Below are positions 45,948-58,400 of a stretch of 64,000 bases of DNA, in pieces. The stretch spans positions 172,150-236,149 of the forward strand of contig JALMLS010000085.1 of assembly GCA_038496445.1 (NCBI GenBank). Direction: 5' to 3'. This stretch comes from Trichosphaerium sp. ATCC 40318 (Eukaryota; Discosea; Flabellinia; Trichosidae). Below the pieces are notes generated by a model. The model was not told where the DNA came from and searched no databases. It saw only the letters and a list, made by a program, of their open reading frames with translations. The translations under genes were made by a program, and so were the position numbers. How positions within the stretch are numbered: the first letter of the stretch is position 1; every line of letters begins with the position of its first letter.

Positions 45948-47451
45948 TCACAAAAAGTCGAAGTTTTGTATGTGTACATTGTCAGTAAAATAAGCATTAT
46001 TGTTATCTCTGTCAGTCGATTCTTCGTTGAGAATAGTTTGTAGAAGATTGATGTCGACATTTTTTGCTTGAACTAATCTTAGAGCTCTAAGAACAACATT
46101 GGCCTCAGCATCTGACATCCCCTTAGACTTCAAGAATTCAGTTGATGGGCTTAAAGGAGTGCTTAAAGGATCTAGTTCATTTGTGAAGTTATCAAAAGGT
46201 TCTGGATTATAATTAGGGAGATCAAGCGGTTGTTGCCATCCGTGTAAAGGTAGTTTCATATCTGCCCATTCTATGTCAAATTGAGCCCTCCTTCTGAGAA
46301 AATCTGTATGTCTTCATGTCTTGGCTCGATATTGGTAGGTGAACCATAATATATAGGATCTGAGGTTACGTTTGGTTCTGTTTTTATGTCGCAAGAAGGA
46401 AGCTGTGGTATTTTAGGTGCAGCCGCCTAATTGTTTTTGTTAGATCGTAAACTTTTTATATCCTTTAATTACCTTCGTAGCTATAATGAATTCTTCTTCT
46501 TGGGGCCAATACACAACGTCTATACCATTTGTTACTCTCAAGAATAGTTTTAGTTTGGCATTGTAAGTGCTTGATCTTTTAATTTCTAAACATATGTAAG
46601 CGCTCTGGTTTTTTTCCATTTTTTCTAGAAATCAACTTGTTCAATACGTACTTGACACTGCACGTGGTACACTACACCTCACGTAAGTCCAAACATTGAT
46701 TGTATCTCCATTTTGATAGGCAAATGAAGCTACTTGGTCTAAGCTCGGTATATCTGTGCCATCACTGCCTTTGATCGGAGCAAACACGAGAGGATTTGTA
46801 GTCTCCCGGGCCAAGTTGGTAACCATTCGGATTGGGCTAACTGTACTTCCTGTGATGGTTGACCAATGGTGTGTGTTATTCTCAGGCTGTACTTTAGTGC
46901 TATACGGACCTTGTCTGGGTGTTAGATGATGAAAACAAATACAAGTTTTCGTACTGTGATCAATCACGTTTATGATTTGTTTTCTTGGTCTGTACACCTT
47001 ACCAGCAGGTTCGATAACGAGCCTACCTTGAAGAGGCCTCGACTTGATGATCGGTTGGTGGTCAAGAAGCTAAAGCGAAGTCAAACTTCCAAATCCGAAT
47101 TCGCAACAAATCAGAGTAAGTGGTCGTACTGTTTTAATTTCTGTATCTTCGCCTTGTGTTAGATTTGTGAAATCTGTGGCAACTGGCTGTCCGTTCAGGT
47201 ACAGCACTATTTTACTGCCTTGACACAATTTCCATCCATGTCCTATTTGGTATTGTCGTTCAATTGGATGTTTTGACGAAGTAGCCTCTAGAAAGGTTTA
47301 ATGGTTTGTAAACTTGTACGTTAGTACTACCTGAACTACGTTCTATGCGTGTAAAATGATTTGAGGTAGTTTTACGTCGTTTCGTAAAGCGACTGTTGTT
47401 ATCTGCTAAAAGATGTCTTTTCCTTGTATCCACGCTGCTGTTGTTGTACAT
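45948..47451 (-). CDS. unrecognised multi-exon protein, possible regulator
   Basis: The start at 47451 gives MYNNSSVDTRKRHLLADNNS with a basic KRRK run. Next are GHGWKLCQGSKIVLYLNGQP, VIEPAGKVYRPRKQIINVID, then HHWSTITGSTVSPIRMVTNL and ASFAYQNGDTINVWTYVRCS. The beta-rich middle looks like an immunoglobulin-like DNA-binding or adaptor fold. The C-terminal third is acidic and Pro-rich (LPSCDIKTEPNVTSDPIYYG, LDPLSTPLSPSTEF) and ends in a UBA-like helix pair (SKGMSDAEANVVLRALRL). I could not match it to NDT80, Rel, CSL or velvet signatures. Its neighbour is a Zn2Cys6 factor in the same orientation. Confidence 0.6.
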
Positions 47452-47734
47452 CTGGGGAGTAATAAAAATTTTGCAGACTCGTTCACCGCATCAGTTAGTC
47501 GACAAATGATCGACATTTTGTAGTGAACGGTAAATAGAGCACTTGACATTGGCGAATAAAACTGGAAGGTTAGAGGCGAAAATACCAACTAGTAATACTT
47601 TTATAAGCAAAACGATTTTGCATGGCAAATACGCCAAAAAAGGCTTAGTTAAGTACTGTGGTTTTAGATAAGTCATGCCGAGAAAAATTGAAATAAATTA
47701 TAGACAGGTTTATTTTCTTTTATAAATGGACATA

Positions 47735-50342
47735 CTACAGCGCGTCCAAGTTGAATTCTGTTAAATTAAAATTCTGAAAGGGTGTATCAAAGGGTACAAG
47801 CGTTGTATCTTGAAAAATATCGTCGAACGCTACAGGTGGTTGTGGGAGTATATTTATGTTGTGGTCGTAGTAATTTGGCATCACAAACGTTGGTTGCTCT
47901 GGAATACGTTGGTGATTAACTAATACAGGCGTTGGAGCTGTTTCTGGAGAAGGTGTATCAAAAACTTCAGAAACAGTTGATGGGCTCGTTGTTGTATTTG
48001 TTGCGGCTTTGGCTGGACTTGTCATACTTGGTTGAATTAGCACAGGTTAATGTTAACTGTAATTTAACGTACTACTCCTCTATGTTTACAGGTTGAGTGC
48101 GCTCAATCTCATCCATTGTTGCTTTGAAAGGGGTCAAGTCAAATCCATAGTCTTTTGCTTCGTCATACAGTGCCCTATTTTGGCGATTAGTACACGTGTT
48201 GTACTAGTGTTCCGTACTTCACGAGAATAGTAGAGTGTACCCAAGGATTAGCAAGAGCAATCAAGGTGCGAAAAGACTAAAAAAAGATCGGTCACATGAT
48301 ATTTAATAGATAAGTTGTTTTCCGTTCCCAAAAAAAAAAAAAAAAGTTGACTGAACATACTAAAACAGCATTAAACGTTATGGTTGTACCTCAATAAATA
48401 GCGATACATCTGCATTTCTGATGGCAACAAAGCAGCAGTTGTATGCAATAAAGTACGAGCCGGGGAAACAAGACATGTTCGAACACTGGGTATAGTTGTA
48501 CCAGGTACTTTGGGCGCACTATAGAGTTATTAGACTTGATTTTGTGTAGGACAGGTACCTCCAGTGCGACTTCCTTAAACGATCCCGCTAGATTTACGAT
48601 GGCTATCAAGGATGAAATGAGGATGCTAAAGAACTGTACGTTTAGAGGATTAAAACGAGCTAATTCTTTAACGAGAAAATCTTGGTCATCTGAAAGTTGG
48701 CTTATAAGCGCAGTATATTCAATAGTCGACTTGAGAACGGAAGAAAATAAGTAACTAGAAGGTCGAGAATAACGGAAATAAAGTATTATTTTTTTGATAA
48801 AAGATTGCGTACTAGTTTTAGAATATCCGCTTTATCTTCTCCCCAGTTATGAGTGAACCAAGGTAGCTTCGAAACACCGAACCAAACCTGAAATTCGAAT
48901 ATAAATAACGGGAAAAAAAACCGACAAAGAAGAAGTTTAAAATATTATCTCTTACGCTCATTAGAGAACCCCATATCCTTTGAGTAATCTCAGGTTCGCT
49001 GAGTTTATTATTACTACTTACAAATTGCTGAAGAACTCCTTGATTATTATCCACTATTTCCTCCCTGAAAACTTTATTAGTAAAGATTGTTTCGTACTAC
49101 TTTGGTTGGTTACCTCGTTGAATTTAATAGGTCTTGGTGATGTAACTTGAAGTTTGTCTTGAGGATATCAAGTTGCGCTATATGTTTTTTGTCGTTTTTT
49201 AGTACAGGATCTCTATCCAAGTGTTCTGTCATGGCTATACAAAGAAATTATAACGTGCTCCAAAAACTAATAACAAATGAAAATTTCATACCCCGAGCCA
49301 TTTGTAGAAAGAAATAACCTTCCGCTCCGTTATCTAATGTTGCTATATACAAACCTAATGTATAGGTACCAGCTAAACGAAAGAAAAAAAAAGTTAGGTC
49401 GGTTTGTCAACTGAACCCCACAAAAAGTACGTACTTGCTACCTTTAGGCTCTTTGTGTCTATTAGATTTCTTAAGATCGCTTTCCCCATGTTCACGTATT
49501 CAGCTGCATGTGTCTGGTATCCAGCTAACCTTGCACCCCACGCCATACAAGCCAAGTTTGATAACATACAAGGATCAACACGCCAACCTGTCGACGAATA
49601 TTAGTTCTCTTTTTAGTATATTGGGAACGTACTATTTCCCGTTCTAAACGCGTCTAGTAACGCTGACGCACTAACCGATCTCCTTGGACCTGCCTATACG
49701 GCCACAATTTAGTACACGGTCCCAAAAAAGTTCAAAGAAAAAAAAAAGAATAACGCACATGCCAAGGGTTCAAGCACTGCTCATATAGGTTTAGATATCC
49801 TGTAACATTAGAAACTAATCCTAAACGAGCCTCTACTGCCCAAGATCTTGCCTACGAGATGTCAAAAAGAGATATCACGTGAACACTTGGCAAAAAAAAT
49901 CCAAAAACAACAAAAAAACGTTCAGGAATTTTTTTGTTGGAGGTTTCATTTTATTTTTTTCTGTTATCGGAAATTTAGTTTAGGGTGTTGGTACCGGTGA
50001 TACTTTTGATTGATTGTATAACTTTTTAAGTCTAGCTACTTCTCGTTTTTGTTGTTCTAATTGTAATTTGACGTTTTCTAGCTCTCTCACCATCTTCCCC
50101 CTCTGTCCTTTAATTAAACGTGAGGAAACCGTTTTGATTACTATTGAGGTAAAATAGTTATATTCTAGTCTGGTACCTTGTACTGGACCTCGTTTACGAG
50201 GATTCGAGTAAGTACAATTTAAATGTTGCTTCTCGCAGCGCTCACAAGGGTTTTTTCCGTTACATCTTATGTGTCGGGCTCTGCATAGCTTGCACGCTCT
50301 TTTTACAGGTTCTTCCAACCGCTTTCTTTTGCGGCTACTCAT
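47735..50342 (-). CDS. Zn(II)2Cys6 fungal-type transcription factor
   Basis: The start at 50342 gives MSSRKRKRLEEPVKRACKLC. The DNA-binding cluster is C-x2-C-x6-C-x5-C-x2-C-x6-C, all six Cys present. A coiled-coil linker follows (LENVKLQLEQQKREVARLKK). The long middle part is helical, like the fungal middle homology region: RSWAVEARLGLVSNVTGYLN, WRVDPCMLSNLACMAWGARL, TYTLGLYIATLDNGAEGYFF, RFNPLNVQFFSILISSLIAI and ALYDEAKDYGFDLTPF. The C-terminal tail is Thr/Pro-rich with hydrophobic-acidic patches (FDDIFQDTTLVPFDTPFQNF), as in activation domains. I join the two halves with an intron that removes an in-frame TAA at 48786 (GTACGC..CTCAAG) and a later GTAGTA..CCAAG intron. Both keep frame. A shorter protein ending at 48786 is the alternative. 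Confidence 0.8.
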
Positions 50343-50966
50343 GGTCCACGTCAAAAAATGTATGTGGACATTTTTGGTAGAAAACTTAAAAGAAAGTCAA
50401 GCTGGGATTTTAAAATTACAAAAAAAATGTAATACAGCAAGTAACTGGTGTAGTATACACTCCATCTTGCGAGAGCAGACAGAAAAACCAAATCACAAGT
50501 CCGTTGCTATACAGTTCACAAAAGTGATTCTATGGCATTGCGTAGGTACTGAGCAAAAAAAAAAAATTCAAAACCGTTAATAACGTATGAAATAATCACG
50601 TGATTGACTGCTAAAAAAAAAAAAAAAGAACTGCACAAGTTTCGCGACGTACGAATAACCAAAATGATTCTAGACTTGATTTCTATAACCGGGCATACCC
50701 CAAACAAACCAAGTACGTTAGGATATCACTACCACAGTGCATACACGCCCAATGCGTTAACCGGATTAACTTCGCGCATTCTTAAACATCTCAACTCGTA
50801 AACTCGGCCAAGTTATAGATCCAGCTATCGACCACCAGTAACGATCAGATTATTATTTGATGAATGGTTTTCATGTATTCCTACAACTCTGAGCGCTAGT
50901 TCTATTTTTATTCCATTGAAGAGGTATGGTACATAAAATCTCGGTCTGTGGAGGCTATTTTTTTTG
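50343..50966. other. intergenic between two minus-strand genes
   Basis: It contains poly-A runs and the 10-base palindrome AATCACGTGATT near 50595. A 45-residue plus-strand frame at 50664-50801 (MILDLISITGHTPNKPST) has no family and is not called. Confidence 0.5.
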
Positions 50967-53900
50967 TCACAGTTCGTTGTAGAACACGTTCCACTTGAGC
51001 TGCAGCTGTTCATCCCACTCTTCAGGCAATAACCGTAAATATTTGGTAACAACAGGACTAAATCTATTGACAGTAGGTATATCGCCAAGTGATGTGCCAT
51101 TGAACGTGCCAATATTTTTCCATTCTTTACCGCTCTCTGATACTTGTATAGAATACTTCGATACGCACCCTTTTTTAGTACCGAAAGTCATTACAGCATA
51201 AGGTAGAACTTCTGTTTTAAACTCTACTTGAATCCAAGGTTCTTGATCTTTTTCAGATAGACCATGCCATCCTTTCTCTGTTGTGGACAGTGTAGAGTCT
51301 TTAATACGTTAGATGCACTTGATTTAAAAGCATTAACAGCTACTTACCATGTACTCCTTTTCCTGAAGACGCAGAGAAAGATGATTTTGGTAAAGTAGAC
51401 AAATCTCGTTCATCCGCTGCCTTTTCTTCCTGTATGTCATCCCCTGTAGTCTAGAAGAAAACTGTTAATACAGTCACAACCAATAATTTATACATACTGC
51501 CTTTATAACTTGACGTTGAAGCTTTTTGTTTTCGATCTTCAGAGCATCAACCATTTTTTGAAGACGCCTAACTTCATGATGCATTTCTAAAGATCTTTGA
51601 CCAAGAACCTGAGTGAAGCCATAGTTTCGGACAGGAATTCTAGTAACATTCATAGGAGGAGGTAGGGGTGGTGCCAGAGGTATAGAAGATTCATGATGAA
51701 GCTCCTAAAAGACATAAACAACAAGAAACAAAAATACGAATATCCGAGTTAGGAGGTTCGGAGAAACAAAAGCTCGGACGGAGTCTGAGCAAAAAGTCCG
51801 AGGAATGGTGAAATGTGTTCTTACCATTTGTGTTTCATGAGGAGTTTCGTAAAAACACCTTAAAATAAAGAGGATCAGTCATTTTTTCGGATTATTTGCA
51901 CGTGTACATTTTTGGGAAATGAACGCCCATCAAATGTATGCCGCTTTTTCCGTTCTTATTCATAGTTTCAAGTGATGCACCACTACGAAGTAGTACCCTA
52001 ACAATACCACTTCTTCTATGCCCAATAGCAACATGTAATGGTGTATCAATATTATTATTTTTTACTTCAATATCAGCACCTGTAAAAAAGTTAACAAAAA
52101 AACCAGAAAGAAAAAAAGAATCCACCTACGTACCTCTTGAAATAAGGTATTCTACGGCGTGTAGATTACCAGCAATTATAGCATAAAACAATGGTGTGTC
52201 TCCATAATTATTTACACATTCTACTTTGCCACCAGCGTCAATTAAAGCTTTTATAATCTCAATTTTTCCTCTAGACGCAGCAACATGTAATACGCTTTCA
52301 CCTTCTAAAATAAAATAGTTCATTTGTGATAAAACAAATCGCTCAACTTACCTTTGTTTGAGCACGTTTGTTCCACACCTGCCTTTAATAGAATCTTGAT
52401 AGATTCAACGTGATTTCCATACACTGCCCAATAAAGCGGCGATACGCCGCTTGCATCTAGCATGGAATAAGTATCGCTGGAGTTTTATTAAACCATTTCA
52501 ATACCTAGAGATTCTGGTTCATGACCGTTTGCCAATAGTATCTTCAATTGTTCTAGGTTGCCAAAAGCAGCATTATAATGCAAAGGCGTATGACCATCCC
52601 CATCTAAGGGTTCGTCGGAGAATACACCATTCAGAAAATCCTCCTATTAATTAGGTAAGTCTAATTTAAGATCAGAACAAAACGAACCAAATCTGTAGGG
52701 CACTGTGCTTGAGAATAGTACTCATCCTCGACTTGAAGACCTTGCATGGCCTGTGTGCTCTCTTGATAGAATGTGAATTGCATTTTTTCCTTGCTAGTCA
52801 TGCCAGAAGCTATACAACAGTTAAATAATAATCACTTATTGACCAATTACCTGATCGTACAATAACTGGTACAGCACCAGGTTCACACTCGGGTGTATTG
52901 CACACCAAATAAGTATCCTAAGTGGTTTAGCTTATATCGTTGTAAACAAAGAAAAGAATTAACGCACGTGTTGTGCTGAAGGTACTACAGCGTACGAACC
53001 AAAGAATATAATTGTAGGTCCTGAAAACCCAACTCCAACAAGAATAACTAGTTGAGGTTAGTGAGTGTTACTTGGACTACGAATATATTACCTTTAGTTG
53101 CAGTATATGCTGGTCCTGTACATGGGGACATATCAACTATATTTACATTTGAAAGTCTTGCTGTGGACTTTCGTTCTTACAAAAAAAATGAAATAAGCCA
53201 ACCGATGTTCACTAAATACAATAACATACTTATCTGTGATTGATGGGAGTATACATTGATAACGAACCCATGAGTCCAAATTGGCATAAGGAATACTTGG
53301 TTTTCATTTATCATAACCCAATGTTCTGTTTGAACATTAACTTTTTTGAACACCTAAACAAGAATGTAAAAAAAAAATTACCTGACATAACATTAGTGTA
53401 CCTGAAAATACAACATTCTTGCTGAGAAGTAACGGGAGCGCATCAACTTGTCTTGATCATTGACACGTTGGTACCCAGTTATACCTATAAGACAGTATCA
53501 GTAGCGTCATATAAGTTGTAAGCTTACCGAGTTGCAAATCAGAAAATTCCACGACACCATTGGTGTTAAATACTTTCCAAATGACGCCTTTCGCTTTTGG
53601 AGTGCGCAGGTAACGCTGTAACTCAGAAGAAGTGGATGTATTGCCGTTAAAAAGAGCACATGATATTAAATACTCCGTTGGTGCCGATTGAACGTTTAAC
53701 TTGCTTGGGTAAGATATTTTGACGATAGTTTAAACGGATTTATTTTGTAAACCGTTTCTACTCCTTGTAGGCAAGTACCTTGAACGCTGGCGCGGGAAAC
53801 AAGAACTGGGGCTTTCCTTTAGTAACGTTTGGTTCATTTCCGTTGAAATGACGTAAAGTATTTGTAGGTGGCTCTCTAATAATACTGACTGGCTCTAAAA

Positions 53901-53982
53901 GATGTTTTTAGCTGTTATTACATACAGACAGTCAATTACCTGTGATAGGGCTGTAATCTAATGGTTGAGTAGTTGATATCAT
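50967..53982 (-). CDS. IPT/TIG - ankyrin - coiled coil - F5/8C (discoidin) protein
   Basis: The start at 53982 gives MISTTQPLDYSPIT. The N-terminal third is beta-rich with EPVSIIREPPTNTLRHFNGN and VIWKVFNTNGVVEFSDLQ. An IPT/TIG-like domain follows (VGFSGPTIIFFGSYAVVPSA, then VCNTPECEPGAVPVIV). Four to five ankyrin repeats come next (GHTPLHYNAAFGNLEQLKIL, GVSPLYWAVYGNHVESIKIL, GESVLHVAASRGKIEIIKAL, GDTPLFYAIIAGNLHAVEYL, DTPLHVAIGHRRSGIVRVLL). A coiled coil follows (EVRRLQKMVDALKIENKKLQ). The C-terminus is an F5/8 type C fold (HGLSEKDQEPWIQVEF, VSKYSIQVSESGKEWKNIG, TKYLRLLPEEWDEQLQ). IPT plus ankyrin recalls Mga2/Spt23 and CAMTA, but neither has a discoidin domain and no transmembrane tail is seen. 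Confidence 0.78.
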
Positions 53983-54407
53983 GATACACTGGGATTTGAC
54001 ACAACATTATTGCTTTGGTTTGGTGTTCTGTATTCAAAACAGTTTCTATTGGAGAATTTCGGTAAAATTTGCAATTTTTACCCCTAAGCACCTATTCAAT
54101 CTAAGAGGCTAAAAAATTCGATCACGTGTTATTTACGTGTGTCTCGTGCATAATGTAAACGCGTGAAATCCACAAATAAGATAGTTTTATAGAAAATAAT
54201 TACAAAACAGTATTTACTACAAAATGAAAAGCAGTGCCACGATGAACTACGGTCTAGTAGAGAAAACATAGCGCTGTCTTAGTGTTTAAGTGTTGATACT
54301 AGTGCGCAACAATGTATGGAGCAGTCCTACCACGAGCAATCTTCGCTGCAAAGTCACCAATAATAGGAAGTTTGAATAATCTATCACGTGTCAGTTTTCG
54401 TTTTTGT
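53983..54407. other. intergenic, nothing recognised
   Basis: CACGTG words occur near 54122 and 54384. No exon chain is seen. Confidence 0.5.
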
Positions 54408-55268
54408 TTAGAGATTCATGATTTTGTACTTTTGTGTTTCTGCATCCATCCAGGCCTTGACGCATAAACCAACAATAATAATAAGCCATACTAATGTAAC
54501 CGCTAACCAAGCATAGACATTCCAGCTAAAAACAACAGCAATCACAAAACAAGGGATGTTAACAAATAAGCCCTAAAAGCAAATGGGTTAATGTCGTTTT
54601 TTTAACCTAACCAAAATCCCAAATGACAAACCTGCCAACCATGAAATGCTGCAAATTCGTTTTTCTTCTCCACAACAGCGACAATGATAGAACCAAGTAA
54701 AAACACATACGCAATTATTGCTGTGTACTATTAGCAAATTTTGAGGACGCGTGGACTAACCTTCTATGTTGTGTGGTACGCCTAACGTTGTTTTTGTTGT
54801 TTTTTGTTCTAAACGTTGAGAAATAAGCAAAACAATATTAAACAGTTAAATTTCGCTTGCGTGTCATTTGAGTTTGGGTGTAAGGTTGAGTTGACAAGCG
54901 ACTTGGTGGTTGATATCCGTTTGGCGCTATTTGGAAGTTATGCGCCACAAAATGATATGGTGAGGAACGCACGCATTGGTGGCTCGTATTGAGAAGGGTC
55001 AAAGCTGTGATGTTGTTCCATTGGCTGTGGTGTTACAAAACCTGGTGTTGCGGGCGTAGGTGGCGCTGGTCTGTACGCTGTAGGTGGTTGTGAAGTATAG
55101 TCTGCGTTTGGAGGCATTTCGCCGTAAGCTGGTGGATCTGAGCGCTCAGGAATGTACTCACTGCCTTCTTGGGTGTACTAATGGCCAATTTAAAAGAAAC
55201 TTTCCGAAACAACGTACTGGGACGGAAGTGTCGTTGTCATCAACTTGTACTGGTTGGAATGCAGCCAT
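54408..55268 (-). CDS. Tic20/DUF4870-like membrane protein with PPxY motif
   Basis: The start at 55268 gives MAAFQPVQVDDNDTS. A Pro/Tyr/Thr-rich cytosolic leader follows (IPERSDPPAYGEMPPNADYT), with a PPAY motif that could bind WW domains of Nedd4-type ligases. The membrane part has YLAIIAYVFLLGSIIVAVVE, the conserved AFHGWQGLFV turn, CFVIAVVFSWNVYAWLAVTL and VWLIIIVGLCVKAWMDAETQ. This hydrophobic pattern with F-H-x-W-Q matches the Tic20-like/DUF4870 family, which also occurs in fungi. The function is unknown. It is divergent from eRF3 across about 200 bases. The exon structure between 54750 and 54970 is not fully resolved. Confidence 0.7.
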
Positions 55269-55465
55269 GGCTATCTACTCTTCGCCAAATATGAGAATTA
55301 CAGAATTATGTAAAATACCAACTTTTAGCACGTGAAAGTGCTCCTTACCTTGTTTTACTGCCAACGTTTATACACAAAGCAACTAAAGCGCTTACTAAAA
55401 AGTTTGACTGTGCTTTCTGTTTGGTGGCTTTTCGTTTGTTTTATTATTCACAATCAAATACTGTG

Positions 55466-58221
55466 ATGAATCCAAACGCCAGTTCATTTGTACCAGGCGT
55501 ACGTACTTTTTGTCTTAATTGTATGTTTTTGAGTTATTATCGTTTAATTACGTTCTACAGAACTTCAGCGCGTTTGCCGCCCCTGCAGCTACCCCTGCTC
55601 AACCAAAGGCTGAAGAGCCTGTAAAAGAGTCTTGGGAGCAAGAAGACGTACCAGAGCAACCAAAACCCACGAAACAGGCCGAAAAGACTGAAGTTGAGAA
55701 ATCACCAGTAGAAGAACCAAAGGCCAAACCAGAGCCTAAAAAGGAGCCTGAAAAGGAACCTAAACAACCACAAGCCAAGAAGGCTGTAGTCGTAGGCATG
55801 TTGCTGGAGTTGAGGTGTATTTAAACTAATTTGTACCAGAGGATGTTCCAGACGCTGTTGATGATGACAAACACCCTCTAAATATTGTTTTTATCGGACA
55901 TGTAGGCAAGTAATGTCTCAATTTATTGGCAAATACGCCTATTTACCAGTTGTATGGCTGTCAATCAAGCTTATACAAATTTGTAGATGCTGGAAAATCG
56001 ACACTTAGTGGTCAAATCCTTCGTCTTACTGGTATGGTTGACAAGCGTACTATGCAAAAATACGAGCGCGAAGCAAAAGAAAAAGGCAGAGAAAGTTGGT
56101 TTTTGGCGTTTATCATGGACACGAACGAAGAAGAACGAGCAAAGGTAATCGCCTCATACACCTCAGGAGTACTGAAATTCTTACTCTTTGTTTATAGGGT
56201 AAAACCGTAGAGGTTGGCAGAGCTCATTTTTATACTGGAAACAAACGTTGCACCATTCTAGACGCACCTGGTACAACAAACAAACAAAACAACATTTCAA
56301 ATTAAACAAAAATTTCTCTTGGCGTGCTAACAGCTTTAAAAGGCCATAAAAATTACGTACCTAACATGATCACTGGTGTCGCTCAAGCTGATCTTGGTAT
56401 CTTGGTATGTATCTCATTTCTACTTTGTGCCTTATGCTTAAAACCAGATTTTTTACTTTTTTATTCTTTGCTTTGTGAAATTCTTTGGTTTTTTTGTTAC
56501 GTGCTAATGTATTTGCTTTAGGTTATTTCAGCACGTCGTGGTGAGTTCGAATCTGGATTTGAACGTCTTGGTCAGACACGTGAACATGCTATTCTCGCCC
56601 GTACTCTTGGCGTACGAGTTTACAATTTTTTTTTCATTTTATTTTGTTGTTTAACATTTCTCGTACCTAATTTACATCAAAGGTAAATAAATTGGTTGTA
56701 TTGATCAACAAGATGGACGAAAAAACTGTAAAATGGTCAAAAGAGAGGTAGGAGAAATTTATACTTTTTTGAGTAAAGAAAAAACAAACACTGAACGAAA
56801 ATAGATACGATAGCATATTGAAGAAGCTCCTTCCGTTCCTACAATCTATTGGTTACAAAAAATCAACAATCAAAGTCATGCCAGTATCAGGTATGTCTGG
56901 TGCTGGTATCGTAGACCCTGTACCAGCTGCTGAGTGCCCATGGTATAAGTACGTCCAATCATGAAAAGACTCAGTTTTTTTACTTATTTCTAATCGTTCA
57001 ATAGAGGACCAACATTTATGGGACTGTTGAATAAAATGAAGCCAATCCCTCGTGATGTTGATGGACCACTTCGTATCCCTGTATTGGATGCTTTTAAAGA
57101 GGGTGGCCGCGTTTACGCTATGGGTAAGGTCGAAAGTGGTACCCTCGTGCGTTCAAACGTTGTTATTCATCCTGGAAATGTACGGTTTGGTTTTTTTTTG
57201 TTTTTCTTTTTCTAATTGGTAAGGAAACTAATACTGGTTTTGTAGATCAAAACTGAGATTTCCCATATTGAAAATGATATTGGTGTATTGACAAGAGCAT
57301 ACCCAGGAGAAAATGTCAAAATCGGACTTAAAGGAGGTAAACTTTGTTGTTGGTTGTAGAAAGCGTCATCACGGGTTTTCTTATCACAAGGTTTGTATTA
57401 ACACTCTTTTTAGTTAATGAGGATCACATCACCGCTGGTTGTGTCATGTGTACTGAAGACGATCCAATTTTTTGTGTTGACGAAATTGTTGTTCAAATGA
57501 GTGCGTTCTTATCCAACCGAATCTAGTTGTTTGTATTAACGCTAAACGTTTTTAGTGGTTATGGATTTACTTCCTCATAAAGCTGTCTTAACAGCTGGTT
57601 ATAGTGCTGTTCTTCACGTGCATACAGCAGTAGTAGAATTCACAATATTGGTAAGCAGTGGATGACTTTTTGAGGCTTTTTCTGTGATGATATTCTTAAA
57701 TCCTTCACGAAAATCTTATTTGGTGGACTTCCTAATTAACTTTTTAATTTAGCGTTTATTGGCTGAGCTTGATAGAAAAACAAGTGAAATAAAGAGAAAG
57801 AATCCTCCTTTCGCTAAATCTAAATCAGCTTGCATCATGCACATTCAATTAGCAAAAACAGTACCAGTATCTGCATTTTCTAAGATTCCACAGTTGGGTA
57901 GATTCACTATTAGAGATGAAGGTATGAAACTAAAGTCCTGGGAACTCCAGGAATTTGAAGTAAAGTCAAACTTTGATATTTTTTTCCTTTTTTTTTTGTT
58001 CATTTTTTTTGCGCCTACGTGATGAATTACACCCAGCTCATCTGAGTTTATATGACGCACAACTAGTGTTCTGAGTTAGTAGAGTTTTTTAAAAAGCTAA
58101 ATTGTAAAGAAAAAACCAACAATTCCTTGGAAGTAGAAGTTAATTCTCTTTTTTAGGACAAACTATCGCTTTTGGTAAAATTCTATCTTTGGGACCTCCA
58201 AGACGTATCAAAAAAAAATAA
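55466..58221 (+). CDS. SUP35: translation termination factor eRF3 (Sup35-type GTPase)
   Basis: The start at 55466 gives [11 protein letters not shown], a PAM2 motif for poly(A)-binding protein. A Pro/Glu/Lys-rich linker of about 90 residues follows with no Gln/Asn-rich prion-like domain. The GTPase core has [20 protein letters not shown] (G1), RCTILDAPG (G3), [16 protein letters not shown] (G4) and [10 protein letters not shown]. Domains 2 and 3 include [79 protein letters not shown] and a Lys tail. eRF3 works with eRF1 to release peptides at stop codons. About 12 introns are seen. The intron at 55906-55986, inside the P-loop codon for Asp, starts GCAAGT, a GC-AG intron. Confidence 0.93.
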
Positions 58222-58400
58222 GCTGTTAAAAGAAAACCAACAACAACTACTATACTATGTATCTCTTGATACTTCCTAAGTTAAATAAACTTCGTTTATT
58301 GGTATACCTGTTTTTTTTATTGCGACAATCAATCTTAAAAGATTCCGGAATAAAACTGGATGCCGAGCTTTTTAATCCGCAAACCTTCTGATTTTTTTGT

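Noticed and set aside
50664-50801. 45-residue plus-strand frame in the spacer
   Set aside because: No domain, no conserved start context and no exon partners; it is within chance expectation.
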